64,000 nt of DNA from Mycobacterium sp. ACS1612 (GTDB lineage: Bacteria; Actinomycetota; Actinomycetes; Mycobacteriales; Mycobacteriaceae). This document shows, piece by piece, positions 1 through 8,423 of the stretch. The DNA lies in the NCBI RefSeq assembly GCF_001667505.1, contig NZ_LZHZ01000065.1, positions 121,295-185,294 of the forward strand, written 5' to 3'. The notes beneath the pieces are model-generated. The model was not told the DNA's origin and made no database searches. It saw nothing but the letters and a program-made list of their open reading frames with translations. Position 1 is the first letter of the stretch; each line of letters starts with the position of its first letter. The position numbers were made by a program, and so were the translations under genes.

Positions 1-469
1 TCTGGCCGTTGACCAGCCAGCCGTCGCCGTCGCGACGGGCGCTGGTGCGCAGCGACGCGAGATCGGAGCCGGCTTCTGGTTCCGAAAAACCCTGGCACCA
101 GATGACTTCGCCGCGCGCGATCGGTGGCAGGTGTCTGCGTTGCTGCTCTTGCGTGCCGTGCCGCATGATGATCGGCCCGACCCAGTTCACCCCCATGTAC
201 TGCGCGCCGCGGGGTTCGTGGTGCGCCCACATCTCCTCACGCACCACGGTCTGCTCCCATACCGAGGCGCCGCGGCCCCCGAATTCCTCGGGCCACGCGA
301 GGCACAGCAGATTGCGGTCGGCGAGGGTGCGGCAGAACCGCTGAGCCGTTTCGAGGTCGGCAGGGTTGTCGGTGAACGCGCCCAGATAATGCTCGGGCAC
401 ATGGGTTTTCACCAGCTCACGCAGTTCACGACGCAGCTCGGCGGCCTGCTGCCCCATCTCGAAGTCCAT
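1..469 (-). CDS. Acyl-CoA dehydrogenase, N-terminal part (cut by window edge)
   Basis: The reading frame begins with ATG at 469 and runs off the left edge, leaving about 156 residues. It opens with the all-helical N-terminal domain of acyl-CoA dehydrogenases and contains WCQGFSEPEAGSDLASL, the conserved strand that lies near FAD and substrate in this family. Family members are FAD-dependent and introduce the alpha-beta double bond of an acyl-CoA, passing electrons to ETF. It starts 3 bp after the CoA-transferase stop and is the last visible gene of a leftward operon beginning at 6687. That context suggests it oxidises a CoA ester made by this catabolic cluster. The exact substrate cannot be told from the fragment. 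Confidence 0.9.
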   Translation of the reverse strand, partial: MDFEMGQQAAELRRELRELVKTHVPEHYLGAFTDNPADLETAQRFCRTLADRNLLCLAWPEEFGGRGASVWEQTVVREEMWAHHEPRGAQYMGVNWVGPIIMRHGTQEQQRRHLPPIARGEVIWCQGFSEPEAGSDLASLRTSARRDGDGWLVNGQ

Positions 470-472
470 CGG

Positions 473-1696
473 CTACCCCTGCCCCACCGCGTCGGCGCTA
501 CGGTTTCTGACGGAATCCGTCCGATTCCCGTCAGAAACCGTCGTCTCGGCGCTACCGGAGCCGAGACCGAGTTCGCCAAGCACCGCTTCGGTGTCCGCAC
601 CCAACAGCGGCGCCGGCCCGGCAACCTTGCCCGGAGTGCGCGAAAACCAGGTGGGCACACCGGGAAATCGGACCGGTCCGTGCGGGGTGTCGACGGTTTC
701 GAACAGGCCGACCGCGTTCAGGTGAGGATGGGAGAACAGCGAGTCGGGGGTGTTCAGCGGCGCGGCGGGAATCTGGAGTTCACGGAACAGCGCCAGCCAT
801 TCCTCGGTCGTCCGTTCGGCCATGGTTTCGGCCAGCAGGCCGTACACGGTGTCGATGTCGCGGGCCCGCTGCTCGAGCGTGGCGTAGATGTCAGTGGCCC
901 ACGCGGGCCGCACCGCGTCGACGAACGCCTTCCAGTGCCTGTCGTTGTAGATCAGCGCGGCGATCTGGCCGTCCTTGGTGCGGTACGGCTTGCGGTTCGG
1001 CGCCACCGTCCTCGGATAGACGGCCGGGCCGAGCGGGGGATCGAACATCGCCCCATTAGCATGCTCGACCAGCATGAACGATGCCATCGTTTCGAACATG
1101 CTGACCTCGACTTCTTGGCCCTCCCCGGTGCGTTCCCGGTGGAACAGAGCCATCATCGTGGCGTAGAGCGCGGTCAGCCCTGCGACCTTGTCCGCCATGA
1201 TGGTGCCGACGAAGGTGGCCTCGCCGGTCAGCTGTTCCTGTACGGCGGGTATCCCGCACTCGGCCTGGATGGTGTCGTCATAGGCGGGCAGGTCGCGTTC
1301 GGGTCCGCGCCTGCCGTAGCCGTAGCAGTTGGTGTAGACGATGCGGGGGTTGAGCGTCGCGACCCGGTCGTAGCCGAAGCCGAGTTTGGCGATCGCCTTG
1401 GCCCGCATGGAGTGGATGAAGACGTCGGCCTCACGCACGAGCGCCTCGAGCGCCGTCTTGCCCGCCTCCGTGCGCAGATCGAGCACGACGCTGCGCTTGC
1501 CGCGGTTCACATTGACGAAGACGCCGCTCATGCCGGACGCAGGCCCCACCGAGATGAATCGGGTGTTGTCCCCTTCCGGGGGCTCGACTTTGATCACGTC
1601 GGCGCCCATGTCCGCCATGATCTGCGTGCAGTACGGCCCCATCACCATCGCGGTGAGGTCGACCACCGATACACCCGCAAGTGGCCCGCTAGACAC
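473..1696 (-). CDS. Class III CoA-transferase (CaiB/BaiF family)
   Basis: 407 residues, the usual length for this family. The N-terminus MSSGPLAGVSVVDLTAMVMGP followed by MADMGADVIKVEPPEGD is the typical CaiB/BaiF opening, and VNVNRGKRSVVLDLR is the conserved CoA-binding segment. Members move CoA between acids or, as in alpha-methylacyl-CoA racemase, epimerise a 2-methyl acyl-CoA. The start overlaps the preceding SDR gene by 8 bp and the stop is 3 bp from the acyl-CoA dehydrogenase, so it is translationally coupled in the operon. In this cluster it probably forms or racemises the CoA ester handed to the dehydrogenase. Transferase and racemase cannot be told apart from sequence alone. Confidence 0.88.
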   Translation of the reverse strand: MSSGPLAGVSVVDLTAMVMGPYCTQIMADMGADVIKVEPPEGDNTRFISVGPASGMSGVFVNVNRGKRSVVLDLRTEAGKTALEALVREADVFIHSMRAKAIAKLGFGYDRVATLNPRIVYTNCYGYGRRGPERDLPAYDDTIQAECGIPAVQEQLTGEATFVGTIMADKVAGLTALYATMMALFHRERTGEGQEVEVSMFETMASFMLVEHANGAMFDPPLGPAVYPRTVAPNRKPYRTKDGQIAALIYNDRHWKAFVDAVRPAWATDIYATLEQRARDIDTVYGLLAETMAERTTEEWLALFRELQIPAAPLNTPDSLFSHPHLNAVGLFETVDTPHGPVRFPGVPTWFSRTPGKVAGPAPLLGADTEAVLGELGLGSGSAETTVSDGNRTDSVRNRSADAVGQG

Positions 1697-2576
1697 TTTG
1701 CGCCGCCCGTCCGAAGCTGTATCGGATGTGGTCGCCGTGGCCGTCCGGCACGACCGGAAACACGATAGGTGCCGACGCGTCGCGGATCGCGGCGATGTGG
1801 TCGCCGACCTCCGCGATAGACCACGACGGCCGGTACACGCCCGGCGTCTCTGCGACCACCGCCCTGGCCACCCTGCCCGCCAGTGCGATGAACATCTCCC
1901 CTGTGACAGAACAGGATTCGTGTGCCAGCCAGCCGACCACGGGTGCCACCAATTCCGGGCCCATAGGAGGGTAGGCCGAGGTGTCGATGCCCTCGGCCAT
2001 CCGGGTCACCGCAGCGGGCACGATCACGTTGCTCTTGACGCCGTGCGCGACACCTTCGAGCGCGGCGACATTCGAGAGACCGATCACCCCCGCCTTGGCC
2101 ACCGCATAGTTCGCCACGTCGTGGTTTCCGTAGAGCCCGCCGATCGATGACGTGAGCACGATGCGGCCGTAACCCGCGTCGCACATCAACGGAAACGCCG
2201 GCCGCACAACATGGAACGCGCCGCGCAGGTGCACATCGACGACGGCCTCGAAGTCGGCGTAGGACATCTCCTTCAGCGATGCGCGCAGCACGTTGCCCGC
2301 GTTGTGCACCAGGATGTCGATGCGCCCATAGCGATCCGTGGCGGTGTCGATGATCGCCTGCCCGCCCTCGGGGGACGCGACCGAGCCGACGCAGGCCACG
2401 GCATCGCCACCGGCACTGGTGATTTCGCCAACGACGTCGTCGGCCGGGTCGGCGTCGACGTCGTTGACGACGACTTTGGCGCCGTGCTCGGCGAGCAACA
2501 GGGCATACGAGCGGCCAAGTCCTCGACCGCCGCCGGTGACGACCGCGACCCGGCCGTCGAATCTCAGGTCAGCCAT
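1689..2576 (-). CDS. SDR similar to MFE-2 type (3R)-hydroxyacyl-CoA dehydrogenases
   Basis: 295 residues from the ATG at 2576, chosen over an upstream ATG (2615) because an AGGA lies about 8 bp before it and the conserved fold begins at once (RFDGRVAVVTGGGRGLGRSYA). The cofactor motif TGGGRGLG, the NNAG-equivalent HNAGN, and the catalytic set Ser (LTSSIGG), Tyr and Lys (YAVAKAG) are present. The opening resembles the dehydrogenase unit of multifunctional enzyme type 2, which oxidises 3-hydroxyacyl-CoA with NAD. It fits the third beta-oxidation step between the CoA-transferase and the oxygenase genes. Assignment to acyl-CoA substrates is inferred from resemblance and context. Confidence 0.82.
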   Translation of the reverse strand: MADLRFDGRVAVVTGGGRGLGRSYALLLAEHGAKVVVNDVDADPADDVVGEITSAGGDAVACVGSVASPEGGQAIIDTATDRYGRIDILVHNAGNVLRASLKEMSYADFEAVVDVHLRGAFHVVRPAFPLMCDAGYGRIVLTSSIGGLYGNHDVANYAVAKAGVIGLSNVAALEGVAHGVKSNVIVPAAVTRMAEGIDTSAYPPMGPELVAPVVGWLAHESCSVTGEMFIALAGRVARAVVAETPGVYRPSWSIAEVGDHIAAIRDASAPIVFPVVPDGHGDHIRYSFGRAAQSV

Positions 2577-2588
2577 CTGTTTTCCTGT

Positions 2589-2637
2589 GATTTGTGTGCA
2601 GAAAGGAGCGCTCACCGCTCCTCAACGCACACAAATC
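2589..2637. other. Nested intercistronic inverted repeat
   Basis: Between the monooxygenase stop (2639) and the SDR start (2576) lies an 11-bp perfect inverted repeat, GATTTGTGTGC at 2589-2599 against GCACACAAATC at 2627-2637. Inside it is a second inverted repeat, AGGAGCG at 2604-2610 against CGCTCCT at 2616-2622. There is no T-tract, so it is not a standard terminator. It could be an mRNA-processing or stabilising hairpin or a regulator site within the operon. Confidence 0.7.
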
Positions 2638-2638
2638 G

Positions 2639-4486
2639 CTAGGTACCGAGCACGAGGCCATCAAGATCACCCTTGGCGCGCCACCGGCTCAACACGTCGT
2701 CGAAGGCGTAGAAGCCGGGGGCGTACGGCTCACCGAGGAACGATCGGATGCCTTGGCCGCCACCGCCGCCCTCGTTGTTGTAATAGCCCGGCGTACACGA
2801 CACTTCGAACGCGGAGTTGTCGATCGAAAGCTCTCGGATGGTTCTCACCCACTGGTCCTGTGCCTGCAGGCTCGGCTCGACGGTCGTCGCCTTGCGCTTG
2901 ACGGCCTCGGCGATGATGTAGGCGATGTGTTCGGCCTGCTGTTCGAACATCGCGGTGGTGTTGGCCGAGACCCCGCCCTGGATGAAACCGGTGTGGAACT
3001 GGTTCGGGAAGCCGCGGCTGGTGATCCCGTGCAGCGTCTTGAAACTGTCGGCCCAGTGGTCGAACAGCGAAACCCCGTCACGGCCTTCGATCGTATCGAT
3101 CGCATAGCGGCGGCTGATCTCCGTTGAGATCTCGAAACCGCTCGCGAAGATGACACAGTCGACCTGGTACTCGACGCCGTCGGCGACGATCCCGTTCTCG
3201 GTGAGCCGCTCCACCCCTTTGCACTCCGAGACGTCGACCAGCGTGACGTTCGGCCGGTTGAACGAGGGCAGGTATTCGTCGCTGGAACATGGCCGCTTGC
3301 AGAGGAACCGGTAGTACGGTTTGAGCGCCTCCGCCGTCTCCGGGTCGTCGACGATCTCACCGATCCGGCGACGCAGCCGCTCCATGATCTTGTAGTCTTC
3401 CTCTTCCCGGATCGCCATGATCTGCTCGGTGCTGAGCGAGGCGGGATCCTCGCTGGCCGCGATCCGCGCCGTCATGTTCCGGCCCAACTCGGTCCAGAAG
3501 TCGCAGACCTGATCGGCCGCGTCGAAGACCACGCCTTCGAACGGCGACCACCGGTGGAAGTTGCGTTTGCGCTCGGCCTGCCAGCCAGGCTTCAGCGACG
3601 CCGCCCACTGCGGGTCGGTCGGCGGGTTTCCGCGCTCGTCGACTGACGACGGTGTGCGCTGAAAGACGAACAACTGCTGGGCATCCCGCGCGAGGTGGGG
3701 CACCAACTGGACACCGGTGGCTCCCGTCCCGACCAGCGCGACCCGCTTGTCATGCAATTTGTGCAGGCCACCGCTGGCATCGCCGCCGGTGTACTCGTAG
3801 TCCCATCGCGCGGAATGGAACATGTGCCCCTTGAAGTCCTTGATCCCGGGGATGCCCGGCAACTTCGGCCGGTTGTAGGAGCCCTGCGTCATCACCACGA
3901 AGCGGGCGCGGATGTCGTCGCCGCGGTTGGTGCTCAACCGCCAGCGCTTGATGGACTCGTCCCACCGCATCGAGCGCACCTGGGTGGACAGGATAGCGCC
4001 GTCGTAAAGGCCGAAATGCTTTGCGATGCGGCGGCAGTGCTCGTAGATCTCGGTGCCGTCGGCGAACTTCTTCGACGGCATGAAGTCAAGCTCTTCCAGC
4101 ATCGGGATGTAACAGTATGCGTCGTTGTCGCATTGGATCCCAGGGAACCGGTTCCAGTACCAGACACCGCCGAAGTCGCCGCCCATCTCGACGATGTGGA
4201 CGTCGTCGACGCCTGCCTTCTTCAGGTAGGCGCCCGCCAGCAGACCTGCGATGCCGCCGCCGAGCACCGCCACCTCGACGTCCTCGTTGATGGGCGTGCG
4301 CGGGGTGACGGGGGTGTGCGGGTCGACCTCCGCGAACTCCGCGTAGTCGTCCTTCAGTTCCAGGTATTGCGTCGAACCGTCTGCGCGCAACCGCTTGTCG
4401 CGTTCATACAGGTACTTCTCGCGCAGCGCGTCGATGTCGATGTCGTCGGGCGTCTGCGTCGGCCCGCAGGTGTCGAACAGCGTCAT
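2639..4486 (-). CDS. Baeyer-Villiger-type flavin monooxygenase
   Basis: 615 residues from ATG at 4486, which overlaps the Rieske gene stop by 4 bp; the longer frame upstream is antisense extension. It has an FAD Rossmann motif GGGIAG (residues ~76-81), the Baeyer-Villiger fingerprint FKGHMFHSARWD (~218-229, matching FxGxxxHxxxW[PD]) and a second NADP Rossmann motif GTGATG (~253-258). Such enzymes use NADPH and oxygen to insert an oxygen atom beside a ketone, giving an ester or lactone. The extended N-terminus of about 65 residues is typical of the larger cyclic-ketone BVMOs. With an alcohol dehydrogenase upstream and a lactonase-like gene divergent, it is the likely lactone-forming step of the pathway. 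Confidence 0.9.
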   Translation of the reverse strand: MTLFDTCGPTQTPDDIDIDALREKYLYERDKRLRADGSTQYLELKDDYAEFAEVDPHTPVTPRTPINEDVEVAVLGGGIAGLLAGAYLKKAGVDDVHIVEMGGDFGGVWYWNRFPGIQCDNDAYCYIPMLEELDFMPSKKFADGTEIYEHCRRIAKHFGLYDGAILSTQVRSMRWDESIKRWRLSTNRGDDIRARFVVMTQGSYNRPKLPGIPGIKDFKGHMFHSARWDYEYTGGDASGGLHKLHDKRVALVGTGATGVQLVPHLARDAQQLFVFQRTPSSVDERGNPPTDPQWAASLKPGWQAERKRNFHRWSPFEGVVFDAADQVCDFWTELGRNMTARIAASEDPASLSTEQIMAIREEEDYKIMERLRRRIGEIVDDPETAEALKPYYRFLCKRPCSSDEYLPSFNRPNVTLVDVSECKGVERLTENGIVADGVEYQVDCVIFASGFEISTEISRRYAIDTIEGRDGVSLFDHWADSFKTLHGITSRGFPNQFHTGFIQGGVSANTTAMFEQQAEHIAYIIAEAVKRKATTVEPSLQAQDQWVRTIRELSIDNSAFEVSCTPGYYNNEGGGGGQGIRSFLGEPYAPGFYAFDDVLSRWRAKGDLDGLVLGT

Positions 4487-5826
4487 CGCAACTCCTGTGG
4501 TTCGCCCGTGCCCATGTACTTGCTCAGCTGGTAGTGCAGGTTGACCGTGCTGCGCTCGCGGTACGGGTTGGGTTTGGTTCCTGGGAAGCCCGCCGATTTC
4601 ATGCCCTGCTGCACGGCGGCCATGTTCGAGAAATCCTGCGGCAGCACGGACAGCCAATTCGGGCTCTCCTTGGGCGTGTACTGCCATTCCGTCTGCGGCT
4701 CCTCGCCTTTCGGGAACAACTCGTAGGTCGCGACTTCGAAGATGCATTTGTTCGGGTCGTAACTGGGGTGCGGCCGTGCGCTGTAGCACAGTGCGCTGGT
4801 GAGGCCCTGGCCGATCTGGAAATTCGGGAAGATCTGCCATGCGGTGCCGCTCTGGCCCAGAATGTCGGCCGGAATGGTAGGCCAGATGACGCCCCTGGCC
4901 TCGTCGTCGCGGCGTGCCGAGGACAGCCAGTGCTCGAGCACCTTGTCGGCCGGGGTGCCTTCTGGCAGTTCGTCGATGAGCCGCTTCGCCGCGTTCACCA
5001 GCGTCTGCGTGGTGGTGGCATTCGTTTCTTCCATTGTGTAGACCTGCATTTCGGCGGTCGAGATGCGAGGGTCACCGGTGCCAAGCCGGATTTTGGACTT
5101 GGTCTCGTCCAAGCCTTTCGGCGCGTCGTAGCCGATGTTGCTGTGCTTACCCTGCGCCTTGGCCCAGCCCTTGAACTCGCCGAACTTGTTGAACTCCGGA
5201 TGCGTGGTGAACACGTGGTAGGTCTCGTTGAAGGCCTCCATCGCGACCTTCCAGTTGCAGTCGAAGCACAACCACTTGCGCCACTTGTACCGCATGTTCT
5301 CCAGCCCGAACGGATCCAGGATCTTCGCGGCGGGGAACAGGAAGTCCGCCAACGGTTCACAGTCCGGGTCCATGTTTACGAACAGCCAGCCACCCCAGGT
5401 GTCGACCCGGACCGGCGCGAGGTGGGTGTTCTGCGGAGTCAGCGCACCTTTCCAGTCGTCCTGTTCGCGGATGTGTGTGCAGGCACCGTCGAGCCCATAG
5501 GTCCAGCCGTGGAAACCGCAGACGAACGACTTGCGTGCCCGTCCACACGCGTTCTTCGCGCCGTCGGGGGTGTCGACGAGTCGGCGGCCGCGGTGCATGC
5601 AGACGTTGTGGTGTGCAGCGAACTCGTTCGGACCCGTGCGCACCACCAGAATCGAGTCGTCGAGGATGTCGTACGTGAGGTAGTTGCCCACCTCGGGGAT
5701 CTCCTCGACACGGCCTACCTGCTGCCACACCTTGCGCCACAGCTTGTCGCGTTCGGCGCGGGCGTAGTCCTCCGAGATGTAGGCGTCCACCCCGATGGTC
5801 ATCGGCTCGCAGAGTTCTTCGGTCAT
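4483..5826 (-). CDS. Rieske non-heme iron oxygenase, alpha subunit
   Basis: 447 residues. The Rieske [2Fe-2S] ligands are C76-x-H78 (VCMHRGRR) and C103-xx-H106 (VCGFHGWTYGLDG). The catalytic domain shows NWKVAMEAFNETYHVFTTHP, giving candidate iron ligands H204 and H209. Enzymes of this family hydroxylate or dihydroxylate ring or aliphatic substrates using electrons from a ferredoxin and reductase. No beta subunit, ferredoxin or reductase gene is adjacent, so it is probably an alpha-only type served by electron carriers encoded elsewhere. It overlaps the monooxygenase by 4 bp and sits 9 bp after the first SDR of the operon, so it likely performs the initial hydroxylation. Confidence 0.92.
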   Translation of the reverse strand: MTEELCEPMTIGVDAYISEDYARAERDKLWRKVWQQVGRVEEIPEVGNYLTYDILDDSILVVRTGPNEFAAHHNVCMHRGRRLVDTPDGAKNACGRARKSFVCGFHGWTYGLDGACTHIREQDDWKGALTPQNTHLAPVRVDTWGGWLFVNMDPDCEPLADFLFPAAKILDPFGLENMRYKWRKWLCFDCNWKVAMEAFNETYHVFTTHPEFNKFGEFKGWAKAQGKHSNIGYDAPKGLDETKSKIRLGTGDPRISTAEMQVYTMEETNATTTQTLVNAAKRLIDELPEGTPADKVLEHWLSSARRDDEARGVIWPTIPADILGQSGTAWQIFPNFQIGQGLTSALCYSARPHPSYDPNKCIFEVATYELFPKGEEPQTEWQYTPKESPNWLSVLPQDFSNMAAVQQGMKSAGFPGTKPNPYRERSTVNLHYQLSKYMGTGEPQELR

Positions 5827-5835
5827 CGCATCCTC

Positions 5836-6687
5836 CTAGAACCGCCTGATGGCGTTGCGGAAGTCGTCGTCTTTGAGGAACAGGGAGGTGTTGTCGGCGC
5901 CGAGGTGCGTCCACTTCAGGTTCAGCCCGCCGTCGACGAGCAGGGTCTGCCCGGTGATGTAGCTGGACAGGTCCGACAGTAGAAACAGGATTGCGCCCGC
6001 CTGCTCCTCCGGTCGGCCCCGCCTGCCCATCGCGATGGCTTGCCGGTCGCGCTCCGGATCGTCACCGGTATAGGTGCGGGACGCCTCCGTCGCTGTCACT
6101 CCGGGTGCGACCGCGTTGACGCGAATGTTGTCCAGCGCCAACTCAACTGCCATCGTGCGGGTCATCGCGGCCACCGCGGCCTTGGCCGTTCCGTAGGCGA
6201 TGTGAAACGGTGCGGTGTTCATCCCGCTGATCGACGAGATGGAGACGATCGACCCCGGGTTGCCCTGCTGACGGATCTCGCGGGCCACCGCCTGGCTCAT
6301 GAAGAACGCCGTCTCCAGGTTCCTGGTGAACAGGTCGCGCCAGTCCTGCCGCGTCACCCGCGTCGACGGCATCCACGACGACGGCTCCGCGCCGCCCGCC
6401 ACGTTGACGAGTCCGTAGAGCGTCCCGTCCGCGTCGCGGACCCCGTCGATGACCGTCGCGACGCCGTCGTCGGTGGACGCGTCGGCCGCGATCGGGACGA
6501 CGGAAAGGCCCTGCTGCGCCAGCGGGGCCACATGCTCATCGAGGTTGTCCTTCGACCGACTGACCGCGACGACGGTGGCGCCGGATTGCGCGGCCAGGCG
6601 CGTCACGGTGGTGCCGATGCCGCCGCCACCGGCGCCGGATACAACGACGATGCGGCCGTCCAACCTCAACGAACCATCGACATTCAC
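5836..6687 (-). CDS. SDR family oxidoreductase, first gene of the leftward operon
   Basis: 283 residues. The dinucleotide motif is SGAGGGGIG, with NVAGG in place of NNAG, and the active-site residues lie in VSISSISGMNTAPFHIAYGTAKAA (Ser, Tyr, Lys). The C-terminus carries ITGQTLLVDGGLN, the usual SDR dimer-interface segment. It is the promoter-proximal gene of the operon and its start lies 6 bp from a GntR operator. A plausible job is oxidising the alcohol made by the Rieske oxygenase to the ketone used by the Baeyer-Villiger enzyme. That order of steps is inferred from gene neighbourhood, not shown by sequence. Confidence 0.85.
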   Translation of the reverse strand: MNVDGSLRLDGRIVVVSGAGGGGIGTTVTRLAAQSGATVVAVSRSKDNLDEHVAPLAQQGLSVVPIAADASTDDGVATVIDGVRDADGTLYGLVNVAGGAEPSSWMPSTRVTRQDWRDLFTRNLETAFFMSQAVAREIRQQGNPGSIVSISSISGMNTAPFHIAYGTAKAAVAAMTRTMAVELALDNIRVNAVAPGVTATEASRTYTGDDPERDRQAIAMGRRGRPEEQAGAILFLLSDLSSYITGQTLLVDGGLNLKWTHLGADNTSLFLKDDDFRNAIRRF

Positions 6688-6692
6688 GCTAT

Positions 6693-6704
6693 TTGTCCGG
6701 ACAA
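6693..6704. promoter_or_regulatory. GntR/HutC-type operator 1
   Basis: TTGTCCGGACAA is a perfect 12-bp palindrome 5 bp before the leftward operon start codon at 6687. It resembles the GTnTAnAC-like cores described for HutC-subfamily GntR regulators, and the regulator gene at 8420 lies in the same divergon. Binding here would block the leftward operon leader. Confidence 0.65.
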
Positions 6705-6714
6705 CATACGGTGC

Positions 6715-6729
6715 TCTGCATATTGCAGA
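6715..6729. promoter_or_regulatory. Central 6-3-6 inverted repeat in the divergent promoter
   Basis: TCTGCA-tat-TGCAGA lies midway between the two GntR-type operators and is unlike them in sequence. It may be a site for a second regulator or part of promoter structure; no cognate factor is evident. Confidence 0.35.
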
Positions 6730-6787
6730 ACACTATTCCGCAGCACGAATCGCGCCGTCAAGGCCGATCTGGCTCGGCATAGCACTA

Positions 6788-6799
6788 TTGTCTGGACTA
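6788..6799. promoter_or_regulatory. GntR/HutC-type operator 2
   Basis: TTGTCTGGACTA matches operator 1 (TTGTCCGGACAA) at 10 of 12 positions and lies 25 bp before the rightward start codon at 6825. Together the sites place one operator at each arm of the divergon. Confidence 0.6.
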
Positions 6800-6824
6800 T
6801 TCGAGCTTGATAGCGTCCGGGATC

Positions 6825-8423
6825 ATGAGCTCGTCCGTGCTGCAGGCCCGCGATACTGCCGCCAACCCCACCGCCGCCGACGGATGGCGGCTCGAGCGGC
6901 TGACCGCGCCCAGTCGACTGTTCGGCGCCAACGGCCTGCGCACCGGTCCCGACGGGCGCGTCTACGTCGCGCAGGTGACCGGCAGCCAGATCAGCGCGCT
7001 GGACCTCGACACCGGCCTGCTGGACACGGTCAGCCCGAAAGGCGGCGACATCATCGCGCCCGACGACGTCGCGTTCGATGCGCGCGGCAATCTGTACGCG
7101 ACCGAGGTGATGGACGGCCGGGTCAGCGTGCGGGAGGCCGGCGGCGCCACCCGCGTGCTGCGCGACGACCTTCCCTGCGCCAACGGCATCACCGTGCACC
7201 AGGACCGGCTGTTCATTAACGAGTGCCGCGACGGCGGCCGGCTTCTCGAGCTCGACGCCACCGGGTCGATCGTGCGGACCCTGGCCGAGAACCTGCCCTC
7301 TCCCAACGCGATGGAGGTCGGTCCCGACGGGATGCTCTATTACCCGTTGATGACCGCGAACGAGATCTGGCGCATCGATCCCAACGGCGGTGAGCCGCAA
7401 CGTGTCACCGGTGACCTCGGAGTGCCCGACGCGGTGAAGTTCGACTCGGCGGGCTTCCTCGTGTCCACCCAGGTGGCCAGCGGTCAGGTGCTGCGGATCG
7501 ACCCGCGGACCGGGACTCAGACAGTGCTGGCCCAGCTGACGCCCGGCCTGGACAACCTGACGTTTGTCGGTGACCGGTTGTTCGTCTCGAACTTCACCGG
7601 TCAGATCACCGAAATCCGCCCCGACGGGGACACCTGCACCGTGTTGCCGGGTGGACTGAACTGGCCACTGGATCTGACTGTCGACGCCGACGGGAATCTT
7701 CACGTCGCCGACGGCACCTACTTCTACGTCGTCGGCGATGACGGCGCGCTAAAGACCGCGGGCATGCTGTTTTCGCCGGGCTATCCCGGATTCCTCCGCG
7801 GCGTCGCGGCGGCCGGTCCCGGCGAATTCGTGGTGACGACGTCCGGCGGCCAGGTGGCGAAGTATCGGCCTGCAGCCGGTGAAACCGATTATCTGGCAAC
7901 CGACTTCGACCAGCTCTATGGGGTAGCGGTCGGCCCGGACTCCTCGGTCGTCTTCGCCGAACTCGGCACAGGGCGGGTGCACGCCCTGCGGTCGGGCGCT
8001 GTCGAGACACTGGCGTCCGGTCTGCAGGACCCGGTCGGCGTCGCCTTCGACCCCGCGGGTGATCCTCTGGTCGCGGAGGCCGGCCGGGTGGCTCGGCTGA
8101 CGGGCTCACGCGCCGAGACCGTCGTCGACGGACTGCAGCGGCCGCAGGGCATCGCCGCCGTCGGCACCGCGTTGTACATCGTCGACGCGGGCGCCAAGGA
8201 AGTGGTGGCGGTCGACCTCGACAGCGGTGCGAGCGACACCATCGCCTCCGGACTGCCGGTCGGGCCGCCGCCCGGCGTCGAACCCAAGCCGCTGAAAGGA
8301 ATGCCGCCGTTCTCCGGGCCGCAGGGACCGTTCGCGGGCATCACCGCGGGACCCGACGGGACGCTTTACCTCTCGGCCGACGGCGACGGCAGCGTGCTGA
8401 CGCTGCGGCGGGTGGCGACATGA
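6825..8423 (+). CDS. SMP-30/gluconolactonase-like double beta-propeller protein
   Basis: 532 residues from ATG at 6825; a TTG 18 bp upstream is possible but less likely. The protein is a chain of NHL/SMP-30-like blades such as LRTGPDGRVYVAQ, VAFDARGNLYATE, MEVGPDGMLYYP, LTVDADGNLHVAD and ITAGPDGTLYLSADGDG. At 532 residues it is much longer than a single six-bladed lactonase (about 300), suggesting two propellers in one chain. No signal peptide is visible, so it is probably cytosolic. SMP-30 relatives hydrolyse lactones with a bound divalent metal. Being first in the rightward operon, divergent from a Baeyer-Villiger enzyme, it could open the lactone product. A structural or sensing role is also possible. 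Confidence 0.75.
   Translation: MSSSVLQARDTAANPTAADGWRLERLTAPSRLFGANGLRTGPDGRVYVAQVTGSQISALDLDTGLLDTVSPKGGDIIAPDDVAFDARGNLYATEVMDGRVSVREAGGATRVLRDDLPCANGITVHQDRLFINECRDGGRLLELDATGSIVRTLAENLPSPNAMEVGPDGMLYYPLMTANEIWRIDPNGGEPQRVTGDLGVPDAVKFDSAGFLVSTQVASGQVLRIDPRTGTQTVLAQLTPGLDNLTFVGDRLFVSNFTGQITEIRPDGDTCTVLPGGLNWPLDLTVDADGNLHVADGTYFYVVGDDGALKTAGMLFSPGYPGFLRGVAAAGPGEFVVTTSGGQVAKYRPAAGETDYLATDFDQLYGVAVGPDSSVVFAELGTGRVHALRSGAVETLASGLQDPVGVAFDPAGDPLVAEAGRVARLTGSRAETVVDGLQRPQGIAAVGTALYIVDAGAKEVVAVDLDSGASDTIASGLPVGPPPGVEPKPLKGMPPFSGPQGPFAGITAGPDGTLYLSADGDGSVLTLRRVAT

Noticed and set aside
131..1768. A 545-codon open frame on the plus strand
   Set aside because: It is antisense to the acyl-CoA dehydrogenase and CoA-transferase genes and shows no domain.
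2589..2637. The hairpin as a rho-independent terminator
   Set aside because: There is no T-tract on either strand and the operon continues directly after it.
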